Assembly: GCA_005406025.1 (NCBI GenBank)
Contig: BGZK01000186.1
Span: 124,001-188,000 of the forward strand
Length of the DNA: 64,000 nt
Direction: 5' to 3'
Source of the DNA: Eumeta japonica
Taxonomy: Eukaryota > Arthropoda > Insecta > Lepidoptera > Psychidae
Shown: piece after piece, positions 1 to 11,944 of the stretch
Layout of the letters: each line of letters begins with the position of its first letter
How positions within the stretch are numbered: the first letter of the stretch is position 1
Program-made: the position numbers and the translations under genes
The notes under the pieces: generated by a model
The model's input: only the letters and a program-made list of their open reading frames with translations
What the model was told of the DNA's origin: nothing
Database searches by the model: none

Positions 1-1046
1 CTACCACTATCTTCATTCTTATCCCCAACTTCATCTCTACTCGCTTTTCATTCCGAGCCTGGTCTTGATCTAAGCAATTTCCGATTCTGTTTCCTCAATA
101 CATATATCCCCGGCGTTGACTATAATGATACAAGGTGGTATACGGTACGGAGGGCGGTCTACGAACACGGGAGGTGGTTTAAATGAATCATGTTAATGAA
201 TGATTACTATTTAGTGGGATAGAGTAGGGTGATGAACACAGTATTTAATGAATGGTGTAGTATGCTACAGACTACGAAAACAAAGTAGATGAAAGATAAA
301 ATAAGATGAAAGTGCTTAATGCATTTCAATTACTGACAGTAGCTTCAAACAAGATTTGAAAGTATTTTAAGTACTAAATTATTTTTAATAATAAAGTACA
401 TCACTTAATACAAAATTAAAGCATTTAAATCCTTTTCTCAGTCTTTGCTATTCCGCTAAAGTCGATATGTTACGAGAATTATTAAACAGCTTTCATTGGT
501 TGAGTTCATAAATAGCAAATCGCTGCAAAATTTTCATGCAATTTAAGGTCACGTAAATTTAGCTTTAAATTGGCTTTTTCTACTATTATAGTATTAATCT
601 CTACGGACATTTATCGATCACGATGCTTTTACTAGTGATGCATAAAAGTTTGAAAACCATGAAATAAAAGTTAATATTTAAAAAAATGACACAAACAATA
701 CCTTCAAAAAGTAAAAACAAATAATGCATATTGGCCCTTTAAATTTAAAATAAGTAGTGCGTAATTTTTGATAAAAGCGTTACCGTGTCGTCAGGGGACT
801 TCCTTTAGAAACTGTAGACTATAAAGGTTCATTATATTTTGTTCAGTAATTTTTGCTTGTAAAAACAATAGACAATTCCTCCCGCCCCCCCCCACAATCA
901 CACATACGAGTGACAGGTGAGAATGTTGGCTATAAATAAAAATTAATTTAGGTATTATAAAGTACGTCGTGCGACTGTACTCCCTTTGACTTCATACCGT
1001 CGATGCGGTGATCGATAGGACAGGTGATGGTTGCGTGTACACTCAC
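1..1046. other. PHLDB intron 6, part
   Basis: AT-rich intronic sequence running to the left edge. The next host exon must begin with two bases of a split codon; none is apparent here. A C-run lies near 883-893. Nothing else is recognised. Confidence 0.6.
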
Positions 1047-1152
1047 CGGACGCAATCTGTTTTTCGTATTCGGCGCACATGCTTAGGATTTCCTCGAGTC
1101 TCGCCGTCTCTGCTTGCTTCTGTTCTTCTTCTTTTATCCTATTCTGGTACGC
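1047..1152 (-). CDS. Phldb: PHLDB/LL5 homologue, exon 6 (coiled-coil start)
   Basis: A 106-bp exon with acceptor ACTCCTCCCTCCAG and donor GTGAGTGTAC, encoding residues 443-477 in phase with exon 5. AYQNRIKEEEQKQAETARLE is followed by EILSMCAEYEKQIAS. The A-R-L-E-E-I-L-x-M-C-A-E-Y-E pattern resembles the start of the long coiled coil in LL5/PHLDB proteins as I recall it; that match is from memory. It is too short to appear as an ORF of 60 codons. It ends one base into the next codon, so at least one further exon lies left of the window. No further exon is visible in 1-1046. The C-terminal PH domain is not in this window. Confidence 0.87.
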
Positions 1153-1593
1153 CTGGAGGGAGGAGTTAATTAGTGATTATATTATTTTAGAACCATTTTA
1201 ATTTGTTACGTTAGAAAAGAAAACATAAGTGTAGAATTTTCGGGTTGCCATATTTTTTGTATTAAGTTGGCATACGAAAAAAAATCGTTTGACAGTCCAC
1301 ATAGTCTAAGTTCAATTAGTAATTTCATATTTAGACATTACTCGAAGAAGACTGAACAAAAACTGTCACTAGTTTTAGGAAAATTTTAATGAAAAATGGA
1401 GAAAGGAATAGAAAACAGGTACGGAAATAAAGAGACACACACTGGAAAAGTAATATTATACATAAAAAATCTAAAAAAGTTAATCAAAGTTGTCAATGAA
1501 AATTTATCACAGTTTTTTGTATTTAGCCAAAATAAGAAGCCAAAGTGTACACATAAATAATCGTAACTGGACATTTATATTTATAAGGCATAA

Positions 1594-1790
1594 AGTTTTT
1601 TTCCACCATCCCCTTTTAAACAGACTTCTAACTAAAAGTCACTTTTAGAATAAAATATGCGTTCTGTGTCCTCCTTTTAACCGGTTTCAGCTCTAACGGC
1701 CGTTCAACAGAGGACGTGGAACGTAAATTTTATTCTAAAAGTGACTTTTTGTTAAAAATAAGTTCAAAAAAAAATGGTGGAAGAGGTTCT
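1594..1790. mobile_element. Fold-back MITE, family A, copy 1
   Basis: About 197 bp that folds on itself almost completely. The left arm (TTTTTTCCACCATCCC, then AAAAGTCACTTTTAGAATAA) is answered in reverse complement by the right arm, around a centre containing AACGGCCGTT. Related copies lie at about 32706-32905 and 52500-52640. No coding capacity. I do not know a family name. It sits in PHLDB intron 5. Confidence 0.75.
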
Positions 1791-2641
1791 AAACATGTCA
1801 TTCAAGGCTAAACAAATGGCGAGCGTTGGGGTAATGTATTCGATGATTTACATAAATCCTTGTAGTTTTTCATGGAATTTTTGAGTTAACACTGAAGTTC
1901 GCTGAGTATTTGAAGCGATATAGTTGTGATACATATCTCGTACGAGATTCTATCAGAAAATCGAAAATTTAGCTAAACAAATACCACGTATGTTATTTTA
2001 AGCGTTTATTACTCTTTCATTGATTTTTTTATAAGACAACTGTAAATTAATGTACTTGGATAAATAAAATATTCGGTCTATTTCTCACTTTATAATATAT
2101 TTTATTCAATAACATTGTTAATTTCTACAGAAGCATAATTCGTGGCTTTTAGAGATAGATGTCTTCAGTCAGAGTTAACAGGGTTGCTGGTGAATCATCT
2201 GAATGTTGTATCTTTTGATAGTCTAAATCATAGTCCTTAAATTTGGTATCAGTTCAATTCCTACATTTTAACAAACCTAAAAAATAACCTATCGTTCTTC
2301 TTCTCCTTTCTACAATAAAATTTTATTTACTCTGCGTTGTGATCGAATTAACGTAACTTTATAATTTAAACTGATGGTCTATTTAATTTTTGATGAAAGG
2401 AATGTCACTGTCATAAATATTAATTCCGTTTAAAGCTCACGAAATGAAATAATAATTTCAATATTATTAAATAAAAATACTATTTTTTGAAGTGACTTTT
2501 CTAATCTTTAATAGTACATTATTTTTACGCAACTGTCCTCCAAGGAGGGTAGTGTTTTTAATTTAAGATAACGCCTTTTCTTCGGATTTCACATTCCGCT
2601 TTTAAAAACCCATAGATGTTAGATTAACCTTCTGCACAACA

Positions 2642-3220
2642 CTAGACCGAGTAATCATCAACGTCGTTTGGAAACTGATCAAAACTCACCAAACCATATA
2701 ACATGTTGTCTATTCTCTGAATAACGTAATTGTACATTTCGTTCCTTTTGTTTATCTCGGCGAAGGGTAACCTGTGCGAGTCGTTGTTCACCAGCAGTAT
2801 ATTGCTGTTTTTGACCGATTCCGCGCTGGCCGGGCGATCGATCAGTATTTTCGTGCGTTCGTTTATGACAGCGAGATCGATCCTTATTTTTTCGTACGAC
2901 TCCTTTATGTCGCCGTCGAGCTTGACGATTTTGCCGTCTATGGTGTTCTCGTGATTCTTTATCTCGTTCACGTAATGGTTCGTCAGTATGGTGTTTATGG
3001 TTTTGTATATTTTTATATCGTTCCTCAGCTTGTGGACCACTTGCAGTTTCTCGTCGATCGTTTCGCTTAACTGCATTATTTTGTCTATCTTATTCTTGAC
3101 GCATTCCCCGTTCCTCATGGAATTGTCTAACTGGAGTATAGCCAGCGTGTTCCGTTTCAGATTTTTCAGAAACGACCTCAACAATCTATTGCTGTTGCAG
3201 TACTTTCGTTTTTGGGCCAT
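2642..3220 (-). CDS. Unrecognised 192-residue coiled-coil-like protein within host intron 5
   Basis: A single open frame from ATG (3220) to TAG (2642) in PHLDB intron 5, on the same strand. The protein starts MAQKRKYCNSNRLLRSFLKN and is rich in Lys, Asn, Ile, Glu and Asp. Charged heptad-like stretches near residues 35-130 suggest a coiled coil. There is no signal peptide or membrane segment if the start is at 3220. An upstream Met at 3280 would add a hydrophobic 20-residue leader that looks like translated poly-T tract. Codon third positions are strongly G/C, unlike the surrounding intron, so coding is likely. I do not recognise the family. An ATTAAA lies 80 bases past the stop (2562-2557). 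Two models fit: a nested intronless gene, or an alternative first exon of the host, since GTGAGT at 2689-2684 is a phase-0 donor compatible with exon 6. Confidence 0.72.
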   Translation of the reverse strand: MAQKRKYCNSNRLLRSFLKNLKRNTLAILQLDNSMRNGECVKNKIDKIMQLSETIDEKLQVVHKLRNDIKIYKTINTILTNHYVNEIKNHENTIDGKIVKLDGDIKESYEKIRIDLAVINERTKILIDRPASAESVKNSNILLVNNDSHRLPFAEINKRNEMYNYVIQRIDNMLYGLVSFDQFPNDVDDYSV

Positions 3221-3784
3221 TTCGAAAATGATGATATAATAAAAAAAAAACAAAACAAACCATACAAACAACAAACACACGCGTATACCGAGACAAGTGA
3301 ATATTGACTGCTAGTTATTTAAGGTACAGTGAAAGGCGTAAAACGATATAGGAAAACCAAAGTCGACATTGTAGTGACGAGCCCCGGTATCGTATTTCGC
3401 ATGTACACTGTTCACGATCGACATAATCCGTATTGCTGTACGTTAGGAATTCGATTACGCAATCCGAAAACATACATATATCATTTACCGCAACACGTTT
3501 AAAACACGAAACAGCGGTTACCGACAATAGCAAACAAATTTCACAAACTGGCCGAAATCTCTATAACCCCGTATATGAGATATCATTTATCATTGGCGTC
3601 ACATATTTTATCAAGAGATAATTAAGACAACACAACGATTTTCACGTTTGCCCACTTTATGATATTAGTTACTTATAAATGATGTTATTTAATATGAATG
3701 TACGTCGACTATGAGTATGTATGCAGTGAATTGTTTTTTAGTGAGTCGACTAGAATTGTATTAGAAATAATACTGCAGAAGATG

Positions 3785-3853
3785 TTAGATCTATAGTCTC
3801 TGCCTACCATCCTTCTGGGAAATAGGCGTGAGTTTCTATTATTATTATTATAT
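3785..3853 (+). mobile_element. LINE 3' end with (ATT)n tail
   Basis: Contains GTCTCTGCCTACC and GGAAATAGGCGTGAG followed by ATT repeats. This is the reverse complement of the end of the minus-strand LINE copy near 59580-59615, so it is a short, 5'-truncated insertion of that family. It lies in PHLDB intron 5. Confidence 0.65.
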
Positions 3854-4816
3854 TAGAAAAAAATTCTACAAGATTGTGCATAGCAGGAAAAAGTCGGTTA
3901 CAACATGTATTTCATATAATTCCAATTGTAAATATTGTTTTCCGTTAACCTAAGAATGATATTGAAAAATATGAATGGGACTTGATAAATTCGAAAACGA
4001 AAAATTTTAAACAAACCTCAGAAAATTGTATTATTTCTGTTATTATATACTGAAATAAAATAAAAAAATTCAGTTTATTTGTTACGTTGTAATTTATAAT
4101 CGAGTTTGTGCATAAATCATGACTGCCGTTACTAATCATTTAAAATTAACAATTTAGTAATACTAAAATAAAGACATAGATAATAAAATAATTAAAAATT
4201 TAAATTGCCATATTGCACTGGTGTAATATGACAATTTCAAGATTAGTAAGTCTTTAAGATTTAGAATATTTTTATGGTCACAAAATAGAATTAAGGCTAA
4301 TGTCCATGGATAATAAATAAACATCACAGCCGCCGCACCGTCAGCGGCAATCCAGAAACGATTTTATTTCAGTTTCAATTCTGATTTTGATCCCGTTATC
4401 GATTATTGACACAAAATCGGGTCATTGATGAAAATATGCCTTCTTTGAAAAAATATTATCTAATTGTCACGCCGGACAGATGTACATAATTGTAAAGTTA
4501 CATCTTCCATCTAAAACATCTACCAATAATCATTATACTGTAGATTATATAAAGGTCCTATGACCTCATAGGAACTCTCGGTCTAGGTCTTACGACGTGT
4601 ATAAATACTATAGAGTGGTTAAATTTTGCTTACCCCCGCATTATTGAGCAGAATTACATCATCGATAAGATTCATTTCTAAAAACTAATAAGTATTACTT
4701 TCATTCAATTTGCAGTGCTCCATATTTTACTAACATTAAAAAAACTAGATTTGTGAAGGATAGCTAAGGAGTGAATGCGTCCGAAGGAAGGGTTTGTAAT
4801 GGGTACCTTAGAAATA

Positions 4817-4981
4817 CAGCACAACGCACGGAACTCTGCCGCTGTGAAGTTAGTCCCGAAAGCATCGCAATGGTATAAAATAGTAACGTGGGGGAGAAGA
4901 AGGAAGTGTTGTGAGCGTTGTACTTGTGCATTGTATCACTCGAATGCAATTGAGAGCAGCAGACTTTCGTGCGTTACACTG
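4817..4981. mobile_element. 165-bp TIR element (MITE B), copy 1
   Basis: Inverted ends CAGCACAACGCACGGAACTC and the complement of TTTCGTGCGTTACACTG bound a 165-bp segment with no coding capacity. A second copy of the same length is at 47123-47287. Flanks show TA on both sides, compatible with a short target duplication. In PHLDB intron 5. Confidence 0.75.
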
Positions 4982-5264
4982 TATTTATTCAGACTGAAAC
5001 ATGTGGCGTATTAAGGAAGAAACAAATTTTAAACCACCGAAGAGGATGAGCATGCTTTAATCGACGAATGAATAGAATTTAAAAGATACAAGGGAAAATT
5101 AAGTAAGGATTATACCGAGTAGACGTCTGTGGGCTGTGTGGAATAAGTAATAGATATGATGTGTGTAGTTGGTTTATAAAAAACGCGGCATTTTTTTTAA
5201 GTGTAAGCATGTCGATTTTTTATAGCGTTTTGGTAAACGATTCTGCATGCTACTACAAAGGTGA

Positions 5265-5450
5265 TGTACAAAGTGGGTGGTCACCGCCGTCTATGAATAC
5301 GACCAGAGGAGTCACCGGTACGGTGTCGGCCTCATATCTGAGAGAGAGTGGGTTAGTGAAGGGGGTAGTGGACTGATGGAGGGGACAGTCGGCCATCGGA
5401 ACTCTCACTCTCTGGATGAAACGCATCAATGGAAACTGTTACTTCAGTGA
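5265..5450 (-). mobile_element. Lepidopteran-type interspersed repeat (GGCCGGCAACGC family), degenerate
   Basis: On the minus strand, segments such as GGAGTCACCGGTACGGTGTC (plus) and ACTCTCACTCTCT correspond to parts of the repeats at 14540-14790, 22880-23110 and 30890-31160. It is a decayed copy with no ORF of its own. Confidence 0.55.
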
Positions 5451-5479
5451 ATCAACATTCGGAATGGGTGGCAATTTTA

Positions 5480-5560
5480 ATGTCAAAAATAGTTGTTTTA
5501 TGACACATTTTAAGTGTAATTACTATTACCTACGAAATAAAGATATTTTTGATTTGGTTT
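5480..5560 (+). mobile_element. 3' end of a (TTTGA)n-tailed LINE
   Basis: AAGTGTAATTACTATTACCT, then ACGAAATAAAGATATTTTTG and the start of a TTTGG-type tail. Nearly the same 3' end is at 22455-22535, with a longer (ATTTG)n tail. It is a dead, 5'-truncated copy just outside PHLDB exon 5. Confidence 0.7.
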
Positions 5561-5724
5561 AACTTCAGGTCTGTATTCTGTATAAGAGTATAGTATCTCA
5601 GCCGTCTAGCCGGTTCTTTTGCGCTGCAGCCAGGTCGATCACAGGATGGCTCTACTACGACTGAATTACTAACCTCACTTTACATTAGTTATGTATTATA
5701 ACAAGAAGTGGCTAACAATCTCAC

Positions 5725-6569
5725 CTGCATACGTTTAGTTTCCGCTTCCATACTTCTGTCTAGATGGTTGGGTGGGTTGTAGACGGGTACGTATTCAGGG
5801 TTTCTGTTAAAGCTGGGCGAAGGCGTCGAGAACTCCCTCAGATTTAGATTCCTACGGCCGGCTTTAGCGTATACGTTGTCCGTTTTGTCCGAGGCGAGAC
5901 CATCCAGGTCTATGTTCAACTTCTTCTCGGTGTTGTCGTGCCTGTCCTTATTTATCTTGCCGTAGACGCCCTCGTGCTTGTTCTGCTCGTCGTTGTTGAC
6001 CTTCTTCAGCGTCTTCACGTCGCCGTTCCTGTTGTCGTCGAAATTCCTCACGATGTCGTCTATTCTCGCCTTCCTTATGGTCACGTTCGCGTACGAACAG
6101 TTCCTCGGATCTGAATTGTTCTCGTTTATTATGGCTTTGTGATTGTTCTCTTTTACGGTGTAGTTGGTCGGCGCATTTTTACCCCCTAGCACGTCTTTGG
6201 CTGGCGTGTTGACGGTCAAGGAGTTGGAGCTGAACACCTTCGGGGAGATGTCGTTCGTCGGCTCCGACGTGTAGAACTGGCTTCGCCCTATCGTCTTCTG
6301 CTGCGACTTCGCGTAATATTCGAACTTGGACACTTTCGCCATTATACTAGATATTTTGGGTTTTTGAGATTCTGCGTCCGAATTAGAATCTGAGTAATCC
6401 AGATCCCTATAGGGTTTCTTAGGTATTGCCGGTGGCCTCTTCCTGTTGAATTCTTTCAGTGACAGATCTAATTCGTGGTCTAACGTACTCAGGGGGTTGT
6501 TGTCTTTATATATTTTATGATGATAAGTTTGATAGCATTGATTATTCGGTAGAGAATGGCTTGTGAATT
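5725..6569 (-). CDS. Phldb: PHLDB/LL5 homologue, exon 5 (long disordered region)
   Basis: An 845-bp exon with acceptor ATTATTTTTCAG and donor GTGAGA, open throughout, encoding residues 161-442. It begins FTSHSLPNNQCYQTYHHK and ends DRSMEAETKRMQ at phase 0. The sequence is rich in Asn, Lys, Asp and Ser, with no hydrophobic core, and looks intrinsically disordered. Proline-rich stretches (KRPPAIPKKPYRDLDYSDSN; PSPSFNRNPEYVPVYNPP) could be docking sites. Family members have a long Ser/Pro-rich linker between the FHA and coiled-coil regions, which fits. I recognised no motif inside it, so assignment rests on exon phase, order, strand and codon bias. A Met at base 6342 is internal, not a start, because the frame stays open back to the acceptor. 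Confidence 0.9.
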
Positions 6570-7304
6570 CTGAAAAATAATCAAACCATCATCGTACCCT
6601 AATTATTAATATTAGAAATAAAAGATTTTTCGGGAACTCCAAAAAATATTACTCAACAATTTAATCTTTCAATAGGTTTGTGATACCCATGCAACGAAAT
6701 AATATTATTCCAATTACCTTTATTGACTATAAAGTTTAATAAAACTCAATCACAAACTAACATCGGGTTGAACCAAAGCAGTTCTTCTTAAAGTAGAAGT
6801 AAAACGTAAAAGTAACAAATATCGTGTTGCACCAATATTATTTTTCAATTAAACGATTTTCGCTCGAGCAAAAATTCTGTGATTTATTACACGCCCATTT
6901 CACACAAGTAAATACCATTTTACTAGCACAGGCCCAACACTGATTACAAATCACTTTATTCATTGGTCTCACATCACTTAATATGAAATGCAATTTATTT
7001 AAGTTAATAACGGAATTCGTGATGATAGAACGCGTCACACGGTATTTTGTAGTGTTTTTTTTTTACTCAGAATAAGATAGAGTTCTCCCTTTTTGACTTA
7101 ATTCTCATTTTGATGAGATGTGCTCATCCCTAGTTTTTCATATGAAGGAGTCGGCGTATGAAATTATTGATTTTTTCCTAGTTTTATTTTTTGTCGTTTT
7201 AACCATAATATTATTCAAAAATATTCAACATGAAGTATACACATTAGCATATTATAACTGTAAATATATGGTTAAACGGAAATACCGTTTACATCAAGAT
7301 GTAC

Positions 7305-7454
7305 CTGACTGGGTGACCATACACTCGTCGTTCGGCTGAAATTGAATGGGAGCCATGGAGATATGAGCCGAAGGTAGGACTGACTTCATGAGCTTCGCTT
7401 CTTCTGGGTGATTGAAACGGAGGTAGTTGGAACGGCCGATGGTTAACATGCTAC
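7305..7454 (-). CDS. Phldb: PHLDB/LL5 homologue, exon 4 (end of FHA domain)
   Basis: A 150-bp exon with acceptor ATCAACAG and donor GTACATC, encoding residues 111-160. SMLTIGRSNYLRFNHPEEAK matches the last strands of the PHLDB FHA domain, where vertebrate proteins have a similar L-R-F-N-H-P-x-E-A motif. The exon then runs into a hinge (LMKSVLPSAHISMAPIQFQP, then NDECMVTQS). It completes a glycine codon from exon 3 and leaves one G for exon 5. No ORF over 60 codons covers it; it was found by looking for the RFNHP motif that the FHA domain required. Confidence 0.94.
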
Positions 7455-10400
7455 CTGTTGATGTGGGAATTTTAATGTTCGTCTACTCATCACACGGTCC
7501 ATTCACAATAGAGTCTTTTGTATAGACGTCAGCAGTTTACTAATCATGCAGGTGCAACTTGAATGTTGTTACAAAACGAAAAGATAGCATAGTTGGCACC
7601 AGCACTAATTGTTATTTATCTTTTATCGGAATGACGTTCTTAAACAGGATAAACAAGAAATTGTTGAATATTATTGCTTAAAATAGTTCACGCACACAAT
7701 ACTAACAACAATGAAAAAATTTAAAAGCTTATAATTTTGGGATCAAATGCCTTTATTATAACAAATGAACTACCATTAAAATTTCTTTTACAATTTTCAT
7801 TTTAAATAGGAAAGGAACTAAAACAGGTTAATTTTATAGTTGTATATATGGGTCGTATTTTTTTTTGGAATACATACAATAGATAGATTAGAGATTTTGT
7901 TGAAAATGTCAATCCAAAAAAACTGTTAAATGTAATTTACAGAGCAAATGGAAAACGCAAAAAAGAGTAAAACAAAACAATAATACCTATGAAATATTTT
8001 CTTTTGTATATGTATTTATAAGTATATTATTATGTACATATTATACTTATCAAGATGTAAAATTATCGAGAAACATTTTAAAGGTTAACCAGATGATGTA
8101 CGCCGTACGGGAAACACTGTACATGGCTACAATTAAAAACCTGCATAACGTATACGATCGCTCGAGAGACCTTCGACTGCCTCAGAGACATCCAAAGCCG
8201 TTAACCAAAACCGGCGGCAGTCGGTTGTTAATGGATTTACATTTTTGAAAACTAGGCGGCCTCACATATTAAGTTCACACATCTCTGAATAATTGTAAGC
8301 GTTATCTATAAAAAAATTAAAAAGATTATAAAAGGGCATTAAGATTCACGTAGAAATGCTTAAGATTTTAATAAGTCTCGCCATGCTTAGCAGTTATTTT
8401 CGAAACAACAAACATTTATTGCCTAACTAGTGCATAGTTCTAAAATCTTACCCGGTTTTCTAAGATACTGAGATACTATCTCTAAGTAAATTGTGAAGCT
8501 TTATTTGATTGGAAGGAGATATCGGTGATGTTTAAGTCAATAAAGTTACAAATCAAACTTAATTGTCAATCGAAAAATTTAAGTTGTGCTATAATTTGGT
8601 TCCAAAATTACACCTATTTCAATGGCGTTCGAAAGTACAATTCGGCAACCTCGATTTTATGCTGTGTTCATACAACAATGTTACGAAAAATGCAATTCAA
8701 CAGTAAACATATACCATTTAAGAAAAATATTTTTAAGACTTGTTAAAATATAATCCCGGCCTAACGCGACTAGTAATTGTGGCCTGAGGGTTCAGTACAT
8801 ACTGAATTTCTTATTTAGATTTCATTTATCGACAGCTCACCGACTTCTGTCTGTTTTCGATACCGATACTGGCACGATATCTGTTTCGGGGATTCCGAGA
8901 TTTTCTATGTTTTTTTTTTACTTCAAATACTTATTTGACATTTTATTGATTTCCGAATTTTTGAAAATCTCTAATTTCCTTATTGGGAAATAAGAAAATG
9001 TTTTTAGCCTGGGTCACAAGTGCCATTTTCACTTCTTCGGTTTTTTTCACCGTATATTATGATTGAGGTGTCATACGATTCGGAATAATATATAGAAACT
9101 TTTCGAAAAATACCAAAGCCCGTTCGAAAAAATTGCAAAACTTATAAACAAATTAGTAAAAAAAAAAAGAGATGTTTGATTCTTAGCAAATATCTCAAAA
9201 ACTATTTTACATATTTAAACTTTGAGAAAATTTCCATCTCCGCCAACTATACGACCAACATTTATAATTTTAATAGCGCAGTGTAAACTGAGCAAGAAAC
9301 GGGTGGCGCAGAATTCTTCATACGTTAACAAAAAAAAAAATGTTTAACTAAGTAAATATGAATATCAAGGAATAAATAAAAATATTAGGCACCATTGGGA
9401 AACATGAACAATCAATAATACGCCGGAAAAAAATATTTTCGCTATTTTTCCAATTAGTTATGCTATTGTTAATTAAGTAATTTTTAAGCGATTTACATTT
9501 ATATCAAAATCTGGATAATTGTTAAATTACAAATCTGAGATTTTTTTCCCTTCTTCAATTCATTTTTAGTTCGCTATAGAATAGATATTCGTTGAAAAAA
9601 TAAAAAAAAAGAAATTTTTTTTTTAAAATATTTCGTTTATTTTGTATTTTTATTGTTAAAAACTGCGTGAAAATGATTTTAATATTTTTTTTACTTCTAT
9701 TGCTTAAATAATTGTTATAAGCAAATGGATTATTTATGAGATATTAACTTTTTTTGGTAATCTAGTCGTTAATAAAAAATAAAGATTTTTAAGACAAAAA
9801 ATATTTATTGCTCAAACGCATTTGTTAATTAACAATTTTTTTGCAACTAGATATCAATATTAAGAAACGGTTTTTTCTTTAAGAATCATAATTATTATTG
9901 TTCTTTCGGATTACGGATAATTTTCTTTTTGTAAAATTTTTACGGCCAGCAACGTCCGTTTAGTTTTGGGTTCGATGTTTTCCGTAGCTATATATGATGT
10001 CGATATTTTTCTAGTGTTGTATTTATTCTCTTATGGTGTTACGACAAGTCGTAGAAGACAGGTTTCTTTCGAGGTATTTCGACTGAAGTTTATCAAAACG
10101 ATTTAATGCTCATTCTTGGAAAACCATACAAATTGATTTATATTTTTAATGCTTCGAATGGCAAAATGGCAAATTTAAATGGCAAAGAGACCTTTCTGAT
10201 GACGAACTTCTAATAGAGGATGCGCGATTTTTTGCGCGAGGATTTGTTTGTGACGCCCTCCCTTCCTCTGACTAAAATTACTTACCGGTGTGTACTTCTA
10301 GACTCGTAGCGAGTTGTCAAAAAAATTCAAATAACGTTTATGATTTTTATTAGAAATTAATAACAGAATAAATAGATTAGATATAAAATAAAAAGCTATG

Positions 10401-11659
10401 TAATAGCTTAAAACTAAAAGAGATATTTATTTTATATTCTTGGCTGGCTAATAATAATGAGATGGCTGTCATTGCTATTGCCAGCATAGCTTCTTAAAGT
10501 GTCTTTTTTAAGAAACTATGCTCTTTCTAGCTTCACGAATTGATCCATATAGATTGTCAGAGACGCGCAATCTCCAAATCAACCAAAGGGATAAGGCGTC
10601 GCGACGTAGTTAGAGAAGCGCAGTACCATATTTACTTTGCCCTCGAATCAACCAAATTGTCAAATAGTTACATGAATTTAATACGAGAGTAGCAGTCTAA
10701 CCTATGTTTTCTTGTGAAAGAGCTAGACTTTTAGTCTGTATTCATCAGTGGCGCATCCGGGTCTCCCCTGAGCTCATGACCGCTCGGACTGGGTATTTGT
10801 CATCACTAATGTAATCGAATTAGAACCCATCCTGACCGGTTGCCTGTCTGAACCTCGTCTGTGTGACCCCCCGACTTGAAGGTTGGATCCGCCCTTTGTG
10901 TCCTGTCCATGTCGACAGATAGAACAAATCTTATTCCCGATTCAAATTCGTATCAGAATGTCTTATTCGAGATTTTAGCAGATCTACGTCATCGAAGACC
11001 ATAATGGGATCTATTCTGTATCGGTTATGTCTCGAAAAGCGTTCGTCCGTGACACCATTCGCGTCACAAATTTAATTTTCGATTTCAATGTTCAAAAAAC
11101 ACGATCGTAAATTGTATTTCATTTTTCAGGTTTCTATTGTCTGTGATTCGACATACTATTATTAGGATTAAGTGTGCTTAATTATGTATTATGTACTTTT
11201 TAGGTTATACCATAGCAATGCAAGTTTTTCGTTGAAATAAAGAGTCACAGATAACTACTTCATTGTGACATAAATAAGATTGAAAACAAGAAAGCAGCAA
11301 AACGGGCAAAACGAATTAGTTCAAAATTAATATTGTATCGAAATAACGAGACGAAAAAAAACAACACAAGTTGTTAACCATATGGTTGTGATAAAAACTT
11401 TGTTTTTAAATAAATGTTAGATTAGAAACTTGTCAAAGTTATATTGTATTGTGGTTGTTTTTTTTTTGATACTTAATCTATGATCATTATGTGAATAAGA
11501 TTCGTGTTCAGAATTAAATTATACAATAATGACCTGAAAATTGAGATTTGCCTATCACGTTATTATATTTGCGCAGTAGATAATTTATAGACTAAGCGAC
11601 GACTGCGCAAGTATGACCACATGGCGCGCAGGTCTCGACTTCCGCAGCATCGATCGTAC
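7455..11659. other. PHLDB intron 3
   Basis: About 4.2 kb of mostly very AT-rich sequence. From 8900 to 9960 it is dense in A and T runs. A repeat fragment lies at 10745-10885. No ORF here resembles a protein. Confidence 0.6.
10745..10885 (+). repeat. SINE-like repeat, copy 1
   Basis: GTGGCGCATCCGGGTCTCCC to the segment CCCCGACTTGAAGGTTGGAT recurs in part at 36290-36425 (same strand) and, inverted, at 27205-27280. It is non-coding and degenerate. Family name not known. Confidence 0.5.
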
Positions 11660-11833
11660 CTTGGGACAGCCTCGTAGGCTTGTCGACGGGCAGGCCGTCG
11701 AGGAGGGTGCTCCCGTTGATGGGGTACAGGGTGACCACGCCGTGGGAGTTTTCCACGCGGCAGTGCAAGTTCGACACTCCCGTACCCACGACGTGAATGT
11801 CGCATGTCGGATCGGTGCCTATAGTCACCCGGC
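11660..11833 (-). CDS. Phldb: PHLDB/LL5 homologue, exon 3 (FHA domain core)
   Basis: A 174-bp exon with acceptor TCTCCGCAG and donor GTACG, encoding residues 53-110. It carries the FHA signature: GRVTIG at 53-58, S-N-L-H at 73-76 (the S-x-x-H motif), and N-G at 92-93 in LYPINGSTLLDG. The stretch L-D-G-L-P-V-D-K-P-T-R-L-S-Q matches the family's D-G-L-P-V-R-Q-P-T-R-L-T-Q region. Phases fit both neighbours: it completes a glycine from exon 2 and gives one G to exon 4. Codons are strongly GC-ending, unlike the intronic background. Whether the domain binds phosphothreonine cannot be judged from sequence; a GR pair and the S-x-x-H motif are present. Confidence 0.95.
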
Positions 11834-11944
11834 CTGCGGAGACGGTAGGAACTAGAGCTAATTACGGCATGTAGCGGCAAATATATAGCAGACATTTTAT
11901 GTAGCATATTTTTAAATAACACATTTAGTATTATTATCATAAAT

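Noticed and set aside
3221..3280. Upstream Met that would extend the nested ORF by 20 residues
   Set aside because: The added leader is mostly Phe, Tyr and Ile encoded by a poly-T tract with non-coding composition. The ATG at 3220 starts the biased codons.
6569..11660. Direct splice from exon 3 to exon 5, skipping exon 4
   Set aside because: Phases would allow it, but the FHA domain would lose its last strands, and exon 4 supplies exactly the expected R-F-N-H-P region. It remains possible as a minor isoform.
11563..11940. 125-codon minus-strand frame overlapping the FHA exon
   Set aside because: It is a different frame of PHLDB exon 3 and its flanks. The real frame gives the FHA motifs.
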